Positions 24,572 through 32,702 of a stretch of 34,394 nucleotides of DNA are shown piece by piece. A program made the translations under genes and the position numbers. This stretch comes from an uncultured Clostridium sp. (GTDB lineage Bacteria; Bacillota; Clostridia; TANB77; CAG-508). Numbering within the stretch: position 1 is the first letter of the stretch; every line of letters starts with the position of its first letter. The DNA is taken from assembly GCA_947303785.1 (NCBI GenBank), contig CAMYZH010000016.1:1-34394 (forward strand), given 5' to 3'. The notes below the pieces were generated by a model that made no database searches, was not told the DNA's origin, and was given only the letters and a program-made list of their open reading frames with translations.

Positions 24572-24585
24572 TTCCCATACGGGAA
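24572..24585 (+). other. small hairpin before the putative major pilin gene
   Basis: TTCCC (24572-24576) / GGGAA (24581-24585) with loop ATAC, in an otherwise AT-only gap. No T-run follows it. It could protect or separate the downstream mRNA segment. Confidence 0.35.
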
Positions 24586-24632
24586 CAAAAAATAATAAAT
24601 AATTTTCTAAAGAAAAAAAGGAGGAAAAATTT

Positions 24633-25187
24633 ATGGAAAACGCTTCAAAAGCATTATTAATAGCAGGTGCAATATTAATTTGTATTTTGCTTATAGCAAT
24701 AGGAATGTACATATATAATTCAGCTCAAGGTACAATCCAAACCGCAGCAAGCCAAATGGGCCAACAAGAAAAAGAAATGTATAACGCAATGATTAGAAAA
24801 TACTTAGGAAACTCTAAAAAGGGTACAGATGTTAAACAAATGATTGAAGATATAATCAATCAAAACAACCAATATGTTAATGAAAGTGGAAAATTCATCA
24901 GTATACATGTTACAGGTAATGGCGTAGATGGGTATGATACTACTACATTAGAGACTGTTACAAATGCTGCTAATGTGTATGAAAATAAAAAATCTGAAAA
25001 TTCGCAAGATAAAATTGATTTAGCTACAAAAGAATATAGAAATTTAAAACAAAAAATAAGTGCTGGTAGAAACTATAAAGTTGAAGAAAAAATGACAGAT
25101 GGTATTATTTATGCAGTTGATATAGGACAAGTTTCAGCTGGAGCAGGTACAAGTGCTTCTCCATCTTCTTCTCCATCTGGAACCTAA
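24633..25187 (+). CDS. pilin-like protein 4 (MEN-A family), candidate major pilin
   Basis: A 184-residue paralogue: MENASKALLIAGAILICILLIAIGMYIYNSAQGTIQTAASQM, then EKEMYNAMIRKYLGNSKKGTDVKQMIEDIINQNNQY. The helix pattern resembles the others but without the Cys. The C-terminus is Ser/Ala/Gly/Pro-rich (GTSASPSSSPSGT). It has the strongest ribosome binding site of the group (AAAAGGAGG, 7 bases before the ATG) and a stem before it, which would suit an abundant subunit. That is an inference. The long hydrophobic N-terminal helix without charge is like a mature type IV or Flp pilin whose leader has been lost. Confidence 0.72.
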   Translation: MENASKALLIAGAILICILLIAIGMYIYNSAQGTIQTAASQMGQQEKEMYNAMIRKYLGNSKKGTDVKQMIEDIINQNNQYVNESGKFISIHVTGNGVDGYDTTTLETVTNAANVYENKKSENSQDKIDLATKEYRNLKQKISAGRNYKVEEKMTDGIIYAVDIGQVSAGAGTSASPSSSPSGT

Positions 25188-25270
25188 TGATAAATAATTA
25201 AAACATATCAGCCAAGGCTTCAGAGGAATAATTCTGAAGTAGGAGACTAGAAAGAAAGGTAGCCTACGAT
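25188..25270 (+). other. structured leader between pilin-like genes 4 and 5
   Basis: CTTCAGA (25219-25225) pairs with TCTGAAG (25234-25240), and then GTAGG with CCTAC encloses the AAAGG ribosome binding site of the next gene. The second fold would hide that site. No known riboswitch pattern is recognised. Confidence 0.35.
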
Positions 25271-25975
25271 ATGGAGAATGTAGCTGACGCATTAAAAATG
25301 ACTGGTGCAGCGTTGTTGTTTGTTTTAGCTTTTTCAATAACCATGTTTATGTTTAATAAAGCTAAAACAGCAACAGAAGCTGTGCTAGATAATTTAAAAT
25401 TAAGTAGCTTTTTTACTAGAGTTGATCCACTGAACAATAATGAAACACGAAAAGTAGGAATTGAATCAATAATACCTACATTATATCGTTATTTTCAATC
25501 AGATGAGAATCCAACTATAATAATTAGAGATAAAGATAAAAATGTGTTACAAATATTTGATACTGAAATAGAAACAATAGCACATAATAATTTTGAAACC
25601 TATGGTACAACAGAAGAATATATTACAAACTATTATCAAGATTTAAAAGGTAAATATGGAGATATAAATGGAGTAGCATATTTATATGGGGCACCATGGG
25701 TAAATCAAAATTCTAGACAGTATTATTTTGAAAGAATAAATGCATATGTATTTGGAAGTCCATGTAAACATATGCCTTCTTTAAATACAGATGACACAAA
25801 AAGTATATATTCAACAAAAAATAATACATTAATAAAATTTAAAAATAATACTTTTATAGAATCATATATTGAATACAACACTAATGGACATGTTGAAAAA
25901 GATGAGTATGGTGATGAAGTGGTTACCATACCTCCAAGCACAAAAGTAATAATTACATATACATTATTAAATTAA
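25271..25975 (+). CDS. pilin-like protein 5 (MEN-V family)
   Basis: A 234-residue paralogue: MENVADALKMTGAALLFVLAFSITMFMFNKAKTATEAV, then an extracellular body. ESIIPTLYRYFQSDENPTIIIRDKDKN is a shared place in the family with divergent residues. It is otherwise unrelated to known families by eye and has several Tyr/Asn-rich segments. Its ATG follows a hairpin that may cover its weak ribosome binding site (AAAGG), suggesting lower or controlled translation. Likely a minor pilin or tip-proximal subunit. Confidence 0.68.
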   Translation: MENVADALKMTGAALLFVLAFSITMFMFNKAKTATEAVLDNLKLSSFFTRVDPLNNNETRKVGIESIIPTLYRYFQSDENPTIIIRDKDKNVLQIFDTEIETIAHNNFETYGTTEEYITNYYQDLKGKYGDINGVAYLYGAPWVNQNSRQYYFERINAYVFGSPCKHMPSLNTDDTKSIYSTKNNTLIKFKNNTFIESYIEYNTNGHVEKDEYGDEVVTIPPSTKVIITYTLLN

Positions 25976-25995
25976 ATAAAAATAGGAGGAGAAAA

Positions 25996-26529
25996 ATGAG
26001 TGACACAAACGTATTAGGTACAATACTTGGAATTGGCCTTGCAGGAGCATTATTATTTGCTTTTCCACTAATGACAATTGCTGATCGTAATGACGATATA
26101 GCTCAACAAGCTGTACAAAAGAAAACAGTTGAATTTGTTGACAAAGAAAGAAATATTGGAGCAATTACCCAATCAGATTTAGATGAATATAAAGAAGAAT
26201 TGGGTTCTTTAGGTCATACATTTAATATTGAACTTGAAGTCAAAGTAATGGATGATAATGTCGGAAAGAAAAGTGAATGGACAACCAGTTCTGTAGTTGG
26301 TGAAAATGTATACTATTCAGTATACACAGACACAATAGAACAACAAGTTTATGGAGCAAGTGGTAAATTTCCTATGAAAGAAGGAGATATACTAGCTGCA
26401 ACTGCTACCAATACTGATATAACAATCGGACAATCATTTAGAAGTGTATTTTATGCAATTTCTGGAAAAGGAACTTATCAGCTTGTAGGTTCTCATTCTG
26501 GTGTTTCTCAAAATAATGGAAGCCATTAA
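25996..26529 (+). CDS. TadE-like pilus protein
   Basis: A 177-residue protein with one N-terminal helix (LGTILGIGLAGALLFAFPLMTIA), then DDIAQQAVQKKTVEFVDKERNIGAITQSDLDEYKEELGSLGHTFNIELEVKVMD. The order (helix, Q-x-x-V-x-x-x-x-x-E-F-x-x-K/R, then I-T-x-x-D-L-x-x-Y, then a 'Y/F-x-I-x-L' strand) is what is seen in clostridial TadE-like minor pilins. It begins 20 bases after pilin-like gene 5, with a strong AGGAGG. It differs from the MEN group in start and fold. Likely a minor subunit that primes assembly, by analogy with TadE/F. Confidence 0.65.
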   Translation: MSDTNVLGTILGIGLAGALLFAFPLMTIADRNDDIAQQAVQKKTVEFVDKERNIGAITQSDLDEYKEELGSLGHTFNIELEVKVMDDNVGKKSEWTTSSVVGENVYYSVYTDTIEQQVYGASGKFPMKEGDILAATATNTDITIGQSFRSVFYAISGKGTYQLVGSHSGVSQNNGSH

Positions 26530-26543
26530 TAGAAAGGGAAATT

Positions 26544-28961
26544 ATGAAATATGAAACTATATCGGTTATATTTGTATTAATCATGTTACCAATATCAATA
26601 GTATTGTCATATTATATACAAACTCAAACTGATACATTAGTGTTAGAAACAACATATCAAACTAAATTAAATGATTCAACCTATGATGCTATTGCTGCGT
26701 ATCAGATGAATTCATTAAACACGCAACAGGTTAGTGGAGAGTCGGTAAAAAGTTATGTATTAGCCTCGGTTAATACATTTTTTACTACTTTGGCTACTAA
26801 TTTTGGTATGTCAAGTGCATCTAAATCAAATCTTTTACAATATGTACCAGCAATACTATTTACAACCTATGATGGCTATTACATATATAGCCCTACTTAT
26901 ATGCCTAAAATTGCAACCAATCCAAATACTGGGGTTGGATTAACAGATAGTAGAAATAGGTTAATATATCTAAAAAAAGGTAAAAAAGTTGATATAAGTG
27001 ATTTGATTATTACAAACCCAGAAACTGGTGAAGGATCATTTAATAGAAACAACTTTGATTCAAATAAGTATACAGTTAATTCTGAAGATTCTATGGTTCA
27101 ATATGAAACTGATTATATGTTAAAACCATTTATATATTATAGTGCTCAATATTACAAAGATAATAATTTCGATTTTATTGCTAGTTATTCTTTAGATAAT
27201 TATGTTACACTATATGGAACTAAATCTAATAATCGAGATTCTGGAAATTTTGTTACAGATGAATTTACAAAATCAGGATACTTAATTGATCCAAATAAAA
27301 TAAGTTTATCAGGAAATTTATTTATTAAATTATTGGCTAAAGCAGATAGTGAGACTGTTCCTAATCCTGATTCTGTAAGTGCTGCTGATATTTTAAAACC
27401 AGGAGGAACAACAACTGATTTAGAAAGAGTTGCAGAATCAAATTATTTAGATTTTGATCCTCAACAAAATTCAACTAAGAATAATATTAGATATTTAGCT
27501 ATTAATATTTCAAATAGTGATTCATATAATTTTGTTAATTATTATCAATTTCAAGAAGATACTCTTTATAGTGCATTTGGAAAAAACTACTATCCAAATA
27601 AAGCAGCTAGCGGTAAACCAGGTTTTCGAACACATACGGGTGACCAAATTATTAGTGATACACTTGAGATTTATAAATTAACAAATGGTGATCAAGGTAA
27701 TTATTATAAACAAAATCTTTTATATAATCAGAGTGCATATTCTGATTTAGTAGTTAAATATGATGATGTAATTATAGATGATGATGACGCAAAACAATAT
27801 TATATAAAGGCTTATTTCTTCTCACAATGGGTTCAAAACAATTTAAGTGATGTAAGTGATGAATATACAGTTGAACTTCAGGATGATACAAGAAATTCAA
27901 ATTACTATACAAAATTTAAAGATAATGATGATAGGTTTATTTTTAGAATTTCTAATGTTGCAGACAATAATCCCGAAAGTGACACATCAATATTTGTTCA
28001 ACACAAAAATGATGTTATTAAAAATTCAATACAATACAATCTTAATCTGGCAATATCAACTTATAATAATAATCATGGAATTGGAAATGATGAGATAAAC
28101 AATGGAGCTGGATTCCAGTTACCAGTTCTAAAAAGTGAAGATTGGGATAGTGTATTAAATAATGTTTGTATGGTTTCATTTATGCAGGGAATGCCATGTG
28201 GACTAACAATATTTAATAATTATGCTGTTGTTAAAAGTAATAATAATAACACATCTGCAAGTATAGAAAATATGTATTTTACTCAAGAAATAGGAAGTAA
28301 GAATAAAAGTGACAAACCTTATCATAAATTTGATTGTGCAGATTTAGCTGTTCCTGCTCCATCAGGAGATATTTATGAAGCAGATCAGAGTGCTAATTTT
28401 AAATATGATGCTAAAAGGATAAATACCAAGATTGCAGCTGTAAATAATAATAACATTGTATGTTTTTATGATAGTTCTACAAATAAATATTATAATTATA
28501 TAAATATTGCTGATGCAAATCCATCTACACTTTCACAGTTTGGTGATGATTTAACGATTGGAGATGAAATTGTAGAGCCTGAACGAATCGAGGAATTATC
28601 AAAATTACCTACTGGAACAGAAATGAAATATTTATATGATCACCAAAATGAGAGTTGTTACAAATGTATAATTTCTGGAAGTTATACACCTGTTATAAAA
28701 ATTTATAATGGTAAAATATATAAATCTTATGTAACAGCTGATAATACACTGATTATAAATATTGGAACTGACTCTAGTCCATATTGGATTTTAGATACTG
28801 GAGAAATGTATGTAAATCCTTTAAATAATACAAACTCTCCAAATGGTGGAGATTATATAATTACAGATGCAGAATTTGCACGAAGAAAAAAATCAATTTA
28901 CACATATTTAGCCAAAATCAGAAATAACTTATATAAAACAAATGACTATGTTAATAGATAA
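26544..28961 (+). CDS. large terminal protein of the pilus operon, possible tip or TadG-like protein
   Basis: An 805-residue protein with one N-terminal helix (ISVIFVLIMLPISIVLSYYIQ) and then QTDTLVLETTYQTKLNDSTYDAIAAYQMNSLN, a pattern like TadG/TadE-type proteins. The rest is a very large Asn/Asp/Tyr/Ser-rich extracellular region with no family that I recognise, no cell-wall anchor and few Cys (for example in ...VCMVSFMQGMPCGL, FDCADLA and ESCYKCIIS). It is the last gene of the operon, before a strong terminator. A large, single, membrane-start protein at the end of a Tad operon would fit a tip adhesin or a capping protein. Base composition is even more AT-rich than its neighbours. Confidence 0.65.
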   Translation: MKYETISVIFVLIMLPISIVLSYYIQTQTDTLVLETTYQTKLNDSTYDAIAAYQMNSLNTQQVSGESVKSYVLASVNTFFTTLATNFGMSSASKSNLLQYVPAILFTTYDGYYIYSPTYMPKIATNPNTGVGLTDSRNRLIYLKKGKKVDISDLIITNPETGEGSFNRNNFDSNKYTVNSEDSMVQYETDYMLKPFIYYSAQYYKDNNFDFIASYSLDNYVTLYGTKSNNRDSGNFVTDEFTKSGYLIDPNKISLSGNLFIKLLAKADSETVPNPDSVSAADILKPGGTTTDLERVAESNYLDFDPQQNSTKNNIRYLAINISNSDSYNFVNYYQFQEDTLYSAFGKNYYPNKAASGKPGFRTHTGDQIISDTLEIYKLTNGDQGNYYKQNLLYNQSAYSDLVVKYDDVIIDDDDAKQYYIKAYFFSQWVQNNLSDVSDEYTVELQDDTRNSNYYTKFKDNDDRFIFRISNVADNNPESDTSIFVQHKNDVIKNSIQYNLNLAISTYNNNHGIGNDEINNGAGFQLPVLKSEDWDSVLNNVCMVSFMQGMPCGLTIFNNYAVVKSNNNNTSASIENMYFTQEIGSKNKSDKPYHKFDCADLAVPAPSGDIYEADQSANFKYDAKRINTKIAAVNNNNIVCFYDSSTNKYYNYINIADANPSTLSQFGDDLTIGDEIVEPERIEELSKLPTGTEMKYLYDHQNESCYKCIISGSYTPVIKIYNGKIYKSYVTADNTLIINIGTDSSPYWILDTGEMYVNPLNNTNSPNGGDYIITDAEFARRKKSIYTYLAKIRNNLYKTNDYVNR

Positions 28962-28980
28962 GAAAATAGATATTTTTAAG

Positions 28981-29016
28981 TTGCAAGGAAATAAAAATCC
29001 TTGCAATTTTATTTTG
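28981..29016 (+). terminator. intrinsic terminator of the Tad-like operon
   Basis: TTGCAAGGA (28981-28989) / TCCTTGCAA (28998-29006), 8-base loop, then TTTTATTTTG. Confidence 0.92.
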
Positions 29017-29061
29017 AATAGATAATAAATAACAGGAGAAAATATAAAAGAGGAATTTATA

Positions 29062-30264
29062 ATGAGAAAAAAATACTTTTTTATAATTAGTCTTCTGTTA
29101 ATTTTTTTTATATATGTAGCTAATATTGAACAAATACCTAGTAAAGTTTTTTTATTGAAAGGTCAAAAATTAGATATAAAAACTATAGCTGGAATCGAAA
29201 TTAAAGAGTCCCAAAAGCAAGTAAGAGAAACATGGCAAGATCAAAATATGAAACTAAGTAGCTATGATGTAATGCTTTTTGGACATATTAAAGTTAAAGA
29301 AGTATCTGTTACAACATATCCAAAATTAAAAGTTATTCCATCTGGAAGATTGATAGGAATCAAATTATATACAGATGGTGTATTAGTAATTGGTACTAGT
29401 GAAATTGAAAATATTAATGGAATCATGGAAAGAGCCTATGAAAATAGTTCAATTAGAGAAGGAGATATAATAGTAGAAATAAATGGTAAAAGAATTGATT
29501 CAACCAAGATGGTTCAAGATATTGTAAATAATTCTAATGGAGAAGAGATAGAAATAAAATATTTGAGAAATGATCAAAGTTATGTAACAAAAATCAAACC
29601 TATAAAAGTAGCTGAAAATGAATATAAATTAGGATTATGGGTAAGAGATAGTGCAAGTGGAGTAGGAACAATGACTTTTTATGAACCTGATAGTAAAAGA
29701 TTTGCAGCATTAGGTCATGGAATTTCAGATGGAGATACTGGTAAGATTTTGGATATTGCAGAGGGTGATATTGTAAATGCTAAAGTTATTAGCCTAACCA
29801 AAGGAAGAAGAGGATTTCCTGGGGAAATAAGAGGTAATATTTCAAATGAAAGAACTATAGGAAAAATTAGAGTAAACACAGATTTTGGTATATATGGAAC
29901 AATGGAAGATAATTTTCAAGAGTATAATAAATATCAATCTGGATTAGAAGTTGCTTTAAGAGAAGAAATAGTGCCAGGAAAGGCAACAATGCTTGCGACT
30001 GTTTCAACAGGAGAAATCAAAGAATATGAAATTGAAATTACAGATATAGAATATGAAAATAATTATAATAATAAAAGCTTTAAGGTGGAAATAACTGATC
30101 AAGATTTATTACAAAAAAGTGGTGGAATTGTTTGCGGTATGAGTGGAGCTCCCATTATACAAAATAATAAATTAATAGGAGCTTTAACAAATGTATTAGT
30201 AGCTGAGCCCAAAATAGGATATGGAGTTTTTGCAGATATTATGATAAAAGAAATGGTAAAATAA
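29062..30264 (+). CDS. spoIVB: SpoIVB serine peptidase (S55), sporulation
   Basis: A 400-residue protease made in the forespore and exported to the inter-membrane space, where it triggers sigma-K activation (by cleaving SpoIVFA) in organisms that have that route. Seen: an N-terminal signal anchor (about 5-20), a PDZ domain (about 105-185, SIREGDIIVEINGKRI) and the S55 domain with GLWVRDSASGVGTMTFYEP, catalytic His219 in AALGHGISD and Ser361 in CGMSGAPIIQNNKLIGALT. The family's AVTHVLV is here ALTNVLV. Forespore-type (sigma-F/G) promoter elements are not obvious. The gene ends in a bidirectional terminator shared with murC. Confidence 0.93.
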   Translation: MRKKYFFIISLLLIFFIYVANIEQIPSKVFLLKGQKLDIKTIAGIEIKESQKQVRETWQDQNMKLSSYDVMLFGHIKVKEVSVTTYPKLKVIPSGRLIGIKLYTDGVLVIGTSEIENINGIMERAYENSSIREGDIIVEINGKRIDSTKMVQDIVNNSNGEEIEIKYLRNDQSYVTKIKPIKVAENEYKLGLWVRDSASGVGTMTFYEPDSKRFAALGHGISDGDTGKILDIAEGDIVNAKVISLTKGRRGFPGEIRGNISNERTIGKIRVNTDFGIYGTMEDNFQEYNKYQSGLEVALREEIVPGKATMLATVSTGEIKEYEIEITDIEYENNYNNKSFKVEITDQDLLQKSGGIVCGMSGAPIIQNNKLIGALTNVLVAEPKIGYGVFADIMIKEMVK

Positions 30265-30266
30265 TA

Positions 30267-30305
30267 CCTTTCATATTAAATATTTTTAACATGAAAGGCA
30301 TTTTT
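30267..30305. terminator. bidirectional terminator between spoIVB and murC
   Basis: CCTTTCAT (30267-30274) / ATGAAAGG (30291-30298) with an AT-only loop, then ATTTTT on the plus strand. On the minus strand the hairpin is followed by a T-rich run. Confidence 0.75.
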
Positions 30306-30315
30306 ACCAAGTAAA

Positions 30316-31701
30316 CTATGGTTTAATTATTTCATATCCGATATTTGTAACTGTTCCGGCTCCAAGAGTTAAAACCAAATCATTTGCTTTTGCATTTAAT
30401 CTAATATAATCAACAATTTCATCAAAGTTTTTAATATAAGTTGCATCTTTTCTATATTCTTTAATCTTTTCAACTAAATCCATAGATGAGATATTATATG
30501 TGTTTTGTTCTCTAGCAGCATAAATATCAGTTACTATTATATGGTCAAAAGATAAAAGACTTCTTGCAAAATCATCTAAAAGAGTTTTTGTCCTACTAAA
30601 TGTATGAGGCTGGAAAATAACCCATGATTCTTTGAAATCTTTGTCAGCAATAGCTTTAGCAGTAGCAACAATTTCTGTAGGGTGATGACCATAGTCATCA
30701 TATACAGATACACCATGATATGAACCGACATATTCCATACGGCGACTAGCACCTGTGAATTTAAGTAATGCTGAATAAATATAATTTTTTCCAATTCCAT
30801 AATAAGAGCAAAGCGCAATACATGCAAGAGCATTTGAAATATTATGGCTTCCAGCAACTGATAATCTAATATGCATATAAAAATTATTATTGCAAAATAC
30901 ATCAAATTCAGAATATCCAAGAGCATTATGTGTAATGTTTTTGGCTACATAATTAGCATTTTTGTTTTCAACACCATATGTTATAAATTTTCCTTTTACA
31001 AATTCTTTTAAACCTAAACAATTTGCATCATCAGCATTTGTAACTAATACACCATCTTCAGGTATAAGTTTTGCATAATTTTGAAATGCAGTTTTAATGT
31101 TGTCAAAGTTTTTAAAATAATCTAGATGATCATTATCAATATTTAAAATTATTTCTGCTTTAGGCGAAAAACGTAAAAAGTTTTCCATATATTCACAAGC
31201 TTCTAATATAAAGTAATCACTGTTACCAACAGTATAATTACCATTAATATGTTTTAACATAGCACCAACTTGAATTGTTGGGTCAAGGTTTGCTTCTAAA
31301 AAACAAAGGGCAACCATTGATGTTGTAGTTGTTTTACCATGTGTTCCAGAAATACAAATACTTTCTTTATATCTTCTTGTTAAATATCCAACAAATTCTC
31401 CTCGAGTTACAATTGGTATATTAAATTGTTTTGCAAGAACCATTTCTGGATCATTTTCTTTAATTGCTGCTGAAAAAATAATTAAATCAGCATTTTTTGA
31501 ATTAGTTAGATCATGGCCAATTGTTACTTTTATGCCTGATTTAACAAGTTTATCAGTATAATCACTTTGTGTAGAATCTGAGCCTGTAACCTTATATCCC
31601 CATTGATGCAAGGTTTCTGCAATAGCGCTCATACTAACTCCGCCTATACCAATTAAATGAAAATGTTTATAATTGTCTAAATTGTTTATTTTAACTTTCA
31701 T
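30316..31701 (-). CDS. murC: UDP-N-acetylmuramate--L-alanine ligase
   Basis: A 461-residue ligase of cytoplasmic peptidoglycan synthesis. Seen: the N-terminal Rossmann motif HLIGIGGVSMSAIAE (15-29), ATP-binding GTHGKTTTTSMVA (119-131), ILNIDNDHLDYF (central-domain Asp/His) and the C-terminal YDDYGHHPTEI and QPHTFSRTK motifs. The last two (about residues 330-380) are diagnostic for MurC among Mur ligases. The start is the ATG at 31701, after GAAAGGA. It is divergent from spoVG and convergent with spoIVB, a single-gene unit. Confidence 0.97.
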   Translation of the reverse strand: MKVKINNLDNYKHFHLIGIGGVSMSAIAETLHQWGYKVTGSDSTQSDYTDKLVKSGIKVTIGHDLTNSKNADLIIFSAAIKENDPEMVLAKQFNIPIVTRGEFVGYLTRRYKESICISGTHGKTTTTSMVALCFLEANLDPTIQVGAMLKHINGNYTVGNSDYFILEACEYMENFLRFSPKAEIILNIDNDHLDYFKNFDNIKTAFQNYAKLIPEDGVLVTNADDANCLGLKEFVKGKFITYGVENKNANYVAKNITHNALGYSEFDVFCNNNFYMHIRLSVAGSHNISNALACIALCSYYGIGKNYIYSALLKFTGASRRMEYVGSYHGVSVYDDYGHHPTEIVATAKAIADKDFKESWVIFQPHTFSRTKTLLDDFARSLLSFDHIIVTDIYAAREQNTYNISSMDLVEKIKEYRKDATYIKNFDEIVDYIRLNAKANDLVLTLGAGTVTNIGYEIIKP

Positions 31702-31739
31702 ATATTAACATTCCTTTCGAATGATTTTTAAACAAAATT

Positions 31740-31768
31740 ATTATACAATGTTTTTCTTAAAAATTCAA
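31740..31768 (-). promoter_or_regulatory. sigma-A promoter of murC
   Basis: On the minus strand, -35 TTGAAT (complement of 31763-31768), a 17-bp spacer and -10 TATAAT (complement of 31740-31745). Confidence 0.8.
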
Positions 31769-31822
31769 GGGCTGAATAGTTTGACGGTTTTTATACAAAA
31801 TATAAAAAATATGTAAAAATAA

Positions 31823-31851
31823 GAAGGAGAAAAATATTTTTTGGCGAATAT
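31823..31851 (+). promoter_or_regulatory. sigma-H-type promoter candidate of spoVG
   Basis: -35-like GAAGGAGAA (31823-31831) and -10 GGCGAATAT (31843-31851), spacer 11. This fits RnAGGAwWW-N11/12-RnnGAATww with one mismatch. In Bacillus subtilis spoVG is a classic sigma-H gene. Confidence 0.6.
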
Positions 31852-31914
31852 AATAATTGTACATATAAAAATATATATGTATAATTTTTAAAACATTGGA
31901 AGGAGTGCTTAAAA

Positions 31915-32196
31915 ATGCAAATAACAGATGTACGTTTAAGAAAAGTTAATTCAGAAAACAGAATGAAAGCTGTTGCTTCTGTAACATTCGATAATGAATT
32001 CGCAGTTCATGATATTAAAGTTATCGAATCACAAAATGGATTATTTATTGCTATGCCTAGCAGAAAAATCCCAAATAGTGGAGAGTTCAAAGATATAGCT
32101 CATCCTATTAATGCTGAAACTAGAGAAAAAATTCAAAAGGCTATTTTAGAAGCTTATGAAGCTCCAGAGTCTGAAACAGAATCAGCAGAAGAATAA
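31915..32196 (+). CDS. spoVG: SpoVG family regulator
   Basis: A 93-residue small RNA/DNA-binding protein that acts in septum and spore-cortex formation and as a global regulator in many Firmicutes. Seen: [49 protein letters not shown] and the tail of charged Glu residues, all typical. Usual length is about 85-97. GGAAGGAG stands about 9 bases upstream of the ATG. It is divergent from murC and followed by a hairpin terminator. Confidence 0.97.
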   Translation: MQITDVRLRKVNSENRMKAVASVTFDNEFAVHDIKVIESQNGLFIAMPSRKIPNSGEFKDIAHPINAETREKIQKAILEAYEAPESETESAEE

Positions 32197-32203
32197 TAAA
32201 TAT

Positions 32204-32235
32204 AAAGAGTGCAATTTGGCACTCTTTTATTTGTT
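32204..32235 (+). terminator. intrinsic terminator of spoVG
   Basis: AAAGAGTGC (32204-32212) / GCACTCTTT (32219-32227) with a 6-base loop and a T-rich tail. Confidence 0.88.
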
Positions 32236-32248
32236 TTATATGTATTTT

Positions 32249-32322
32249 AAAAGCAACTTGAGATGGAAGTAAACCAAAAATTTATCTTACAATTTTGGCC
32301 TGCTTCAGAAGGTTGCTTTTTT
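32249..32322 (+). ncRNA. structured element ending in a T-run (possible small RNA or attenuator)
   Basis: AAGCAAC (32251-32257) pairs with GTTGCTT (32312-32318), enclosing an inner CCAAAA (32274-32279) / TTTTGG (32293-32298) hairpin. The outer stem runs into six Ts (32317-32322). This two-level fold is downstream of the spoVG terminator and upstream of the promoter at 32338. No clear promoter of its own is seen. It could be an RNA made by read-through from spoVG, or an extra terminator. Confidence 0.35.
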
Positions 32323-32337
32323 GTGTTGAAAGAAATA

Positions 32338-32366
32338 TTGATATTTACATAAAATTGTGGTACAAT
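32338..32366 (+). promoter_or_regulatory. promoter of the 32424 gene
   Basis: -35 TTGATA (32338-32343), a 17-bp spacer and an extended -10 TGGTACAAT (hexamer 32361-32366). Confidence 0.7.
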
Positions 32367-32423
32367 AAAAGAGGTAACTGGGCAGATGTCCGTGTATGTT
32401 TTTAAGAAAGGGAATATAGTGAT

Positions 32424-32696
32424 ATGACCGAAGAAAATGAAAAAAAAGAAAAGGAAAGAAAGTTTGACCTTGCAACATTCGTAGTACTAGATGTGGCCTT
32501 CCTAGTATACATGGCCTCAGTAATTATGTATTTAAGGGGGGGAGAGTTTGCGTATCTGTACATCATAAGTTGTCTTCTCCTTCTGGCCAAAATAATGGCT
32601 GATGCCATTATTAGCCCCAAAAAATACAAACTATTAGATGCTTTCCTCGTTTTTGCTTGGAATGTGGGCATCATTGTGGGCATCATTGTAAAGTAA
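32424..32696 (+). CDS. small membrane protein of unknown function, atypical codon use
   Basis: A 90-residue protein with a charged N-terminus (MTEENEKKEKERKF) and three hydrophobic helices (about 16-38, 44-60 and 70-89). I do not recognise a family. The gene uses C- and G-ending codons (GCC, TTC, CTC, CTG, GGG, ATC) far more than its neighbours and is followed by a very GC-rich hairpin, so it looks acquired. GAAAGGGA precedes the ATG by about 11 bases. It has its own promoter and terminator and is therefore self-contained. Confidence 0.75.
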   Translation: MTEENEKKEKERKFDLATFVVLDVAFLVYMASVIMYLRGGEFAYLYIISCLLLLAKIMADAIISPKKYKLLDAFLVFAWNVGIIVGIIVK

Positions 32697-32702
32697 CTCC
32701 AT

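Noticed and set aside
25188-25270. c-di-GMP (GEMM) riboswitch ahead of a pilin-like gene
   Set aside because: The conserved GEMM core (GCAAACC, GGGACGCAAAGCC-type segments) is missing, and the class II pattern does not fit either.
30576-30926. 116-codon open frame on the minus strand inside murC
   Set aside because: An alternative frame of murC, with low-complexity hydrophobic translation and no start signal.
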